Positions 63,631 through 64,000 of a DNA stretch of 64,000 nucleotides are shown here, piece by piece. Numbering within the stretch: position 1 is the first letter of the stretch; the number at the start of each line of letters is the position of its first letter. The stretch is from a bacterium (lineage in GTDB: Bacteria; Actinomycetota; Acidimicrobiia; Spongiisociales; ZC4RG35), in assembly GCA_028823995.1 (NCBI GenBank), contig JAPPFD010000002.1, positions 122,212 through 186,211 of the forward strand, read 5' to 3'. The translations under genes and the position numbers were made by a program. The notes beneath the pieces were generated by a model. The model did no database searches, was not told the DNA's origin, and was given only the letters and a program-made list of their open reading frames with translations.

Positions 63631-64000
63631 GTGCCCTCATTTTAAGACCGGGGCTGGCCCAAAAGCCTCGTCACGCCTACCTGCGTCAAGTTGTTTTCTC
63701 AGAGGTATCGGGCGTGGAACACTCGGCACACCTCATCTGGGTACCGGAAGTCTTGCCGAAGGCCCACTTCCAACACCTGTCCAGTCGGAAGAAAGCCCAT
63801 GGCAATCGTGGCGCGTACGGTGCTCTCCGGCGTTCCGGCGCTGAACCGCCAATCGCTCTCGGAGGGTCTAGCGTGATGGACATCCACCTCTCTTAGAGGT
63901 AGAGATACAAGGTGTTGGATGTCCGACCTGCGGACCCCATGTTTGAAAGCGGATCTGGAATATTGGATCCGCCAAGGGTCTTTCGGCCAATAGAGGAAAG
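63631..64000. other. 370-bp stretch at the right edge, no convincing gene
   Basis: Several short frames are open on both strands, but none has a family signature or a ribosome site. The stretch includes the promoter region of the acyl-CoA synthetase (TTGACG about 60 bp upstream of its start, without a clear -10) and a nested hairpin at 63878-63924. Confidence 0.5.
63878..63924. repeat. Nested inverted repeat with 9-bp perfect arms
   Basis: GGACATCCA (63878-63886) and TGGATGTCC (63916-63924) are exact complements, and inside them ACCTCT/AGAGGT (63886-63900) makes a second tight hairpin. Such a nested stem is compatible with a terminator, a riboregulatory leader or a mobile-element end; the flank beyond is cut by the window. 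Confidence 0.5.

Overview
The window is high-GC bacterial DNA with tightly packed genes. It most resembles an actinobacterium, plausibly of the class Acidimicrobiia. The evidence for this is indirect: three lipoproteins carry Thr/Ala/Pro linkers of the PTTTAAP type right after the lipobox; GTG and TTG starts are frequent; amidohydrolases, CoA-ligases, a CaiB-type CoA-transferase and an acyl-CoA dehydrogenase are abundant; and an NADH dehydrogenase module sits beside an Mrp ATPase. No rRNA or tRNA gene was found, so the taxonomy is an inference.

Layout. 1-3354: a partial secreted FN3-like protein ending in a 42-bp tandem repeat, an alpha/beta hydrolase, a cupin and a MazEF-type toxin-antitoxin pair. 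3570-11314: one translationally coupled operon with a complete peptide/nickel-type ABC importer (lipoprotein, two permeases, two ATPases), an amidohydrolase and a NicX/M29-like metalloprotein. 11379-14700: RNase HI, a CmoM-like tRNA methyltransferase, a VOC protein and a second amidohydrolase. 14731-20454: methylmalonate-semialdehyde dehydrogenase divergent from a hydantoinase/oxoprolinase A-B pair, with a CRP-like dyad between them. 20575-21259: a small protein paired with a retropepsin-like aspartic protease. 21279-33112: a divergent catabolic block. Its left arm holds a D-aminoacylase-like enzyme, an alpha-oxoamine synthase and a phosphotriesterase-like lactonase. Its right arm holds a sugar-type ABC importer, amidase, class III aminotransferase and GntR regulator, followed by a convergent 3-hydroxyisobutyrate dehydrogenase-like enzyme. 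A near-perfect 26-bp dyad lies in the shared intergenic region.

33279-42816: an ERG4/ERG24-type sterol reductase homologue, glycerol kinase, small lipoprotein and membrane proteins, an acyl-CoA synthetase, a genuine-looking formylglycine-generating enzyme, and a YihU-like sulfolactaldehyde reductase homologue divergent from it. 42825-51821: an iron-sulfur neighbourhood with nuoE-nuoF-nuoG, an Mrp/ApbC P-loop ATPase, a SufR-like four-cysteine regulator and aconitase. 51934-64000: two paralogous membrane proteins flanking a cyclase, a CoA-transferase, a Cache-domain lipoprotein, an acyl-CoA dehydrogenase homologue, isocitrate lyase divergent from a LysR regulator with a textbook T-N11-A box, an SDR, a VapBC-type pair and a second acyl-CoA synthetase.

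Taken together the genes suggest a heterotroph that imports peptides and N-substituted or amino compounds, hydrolyses amide, lactone and cyclic amide bonds outside or inside the cell, and feeds the carbon into CoA-thioester and glyoxylate metabolism. No phage, complete IS element or CRISPR array was found. The most distinctive loci are the divergent 21-33 kb cluster with its dyad, the small-protein/retropepsin pair, the bacterial sterol-reductase homologue, the FGE/sulfolactaldehyde-reductase pair, and the iron-sulfur neighbourhood with an altered NuoG cluster site.
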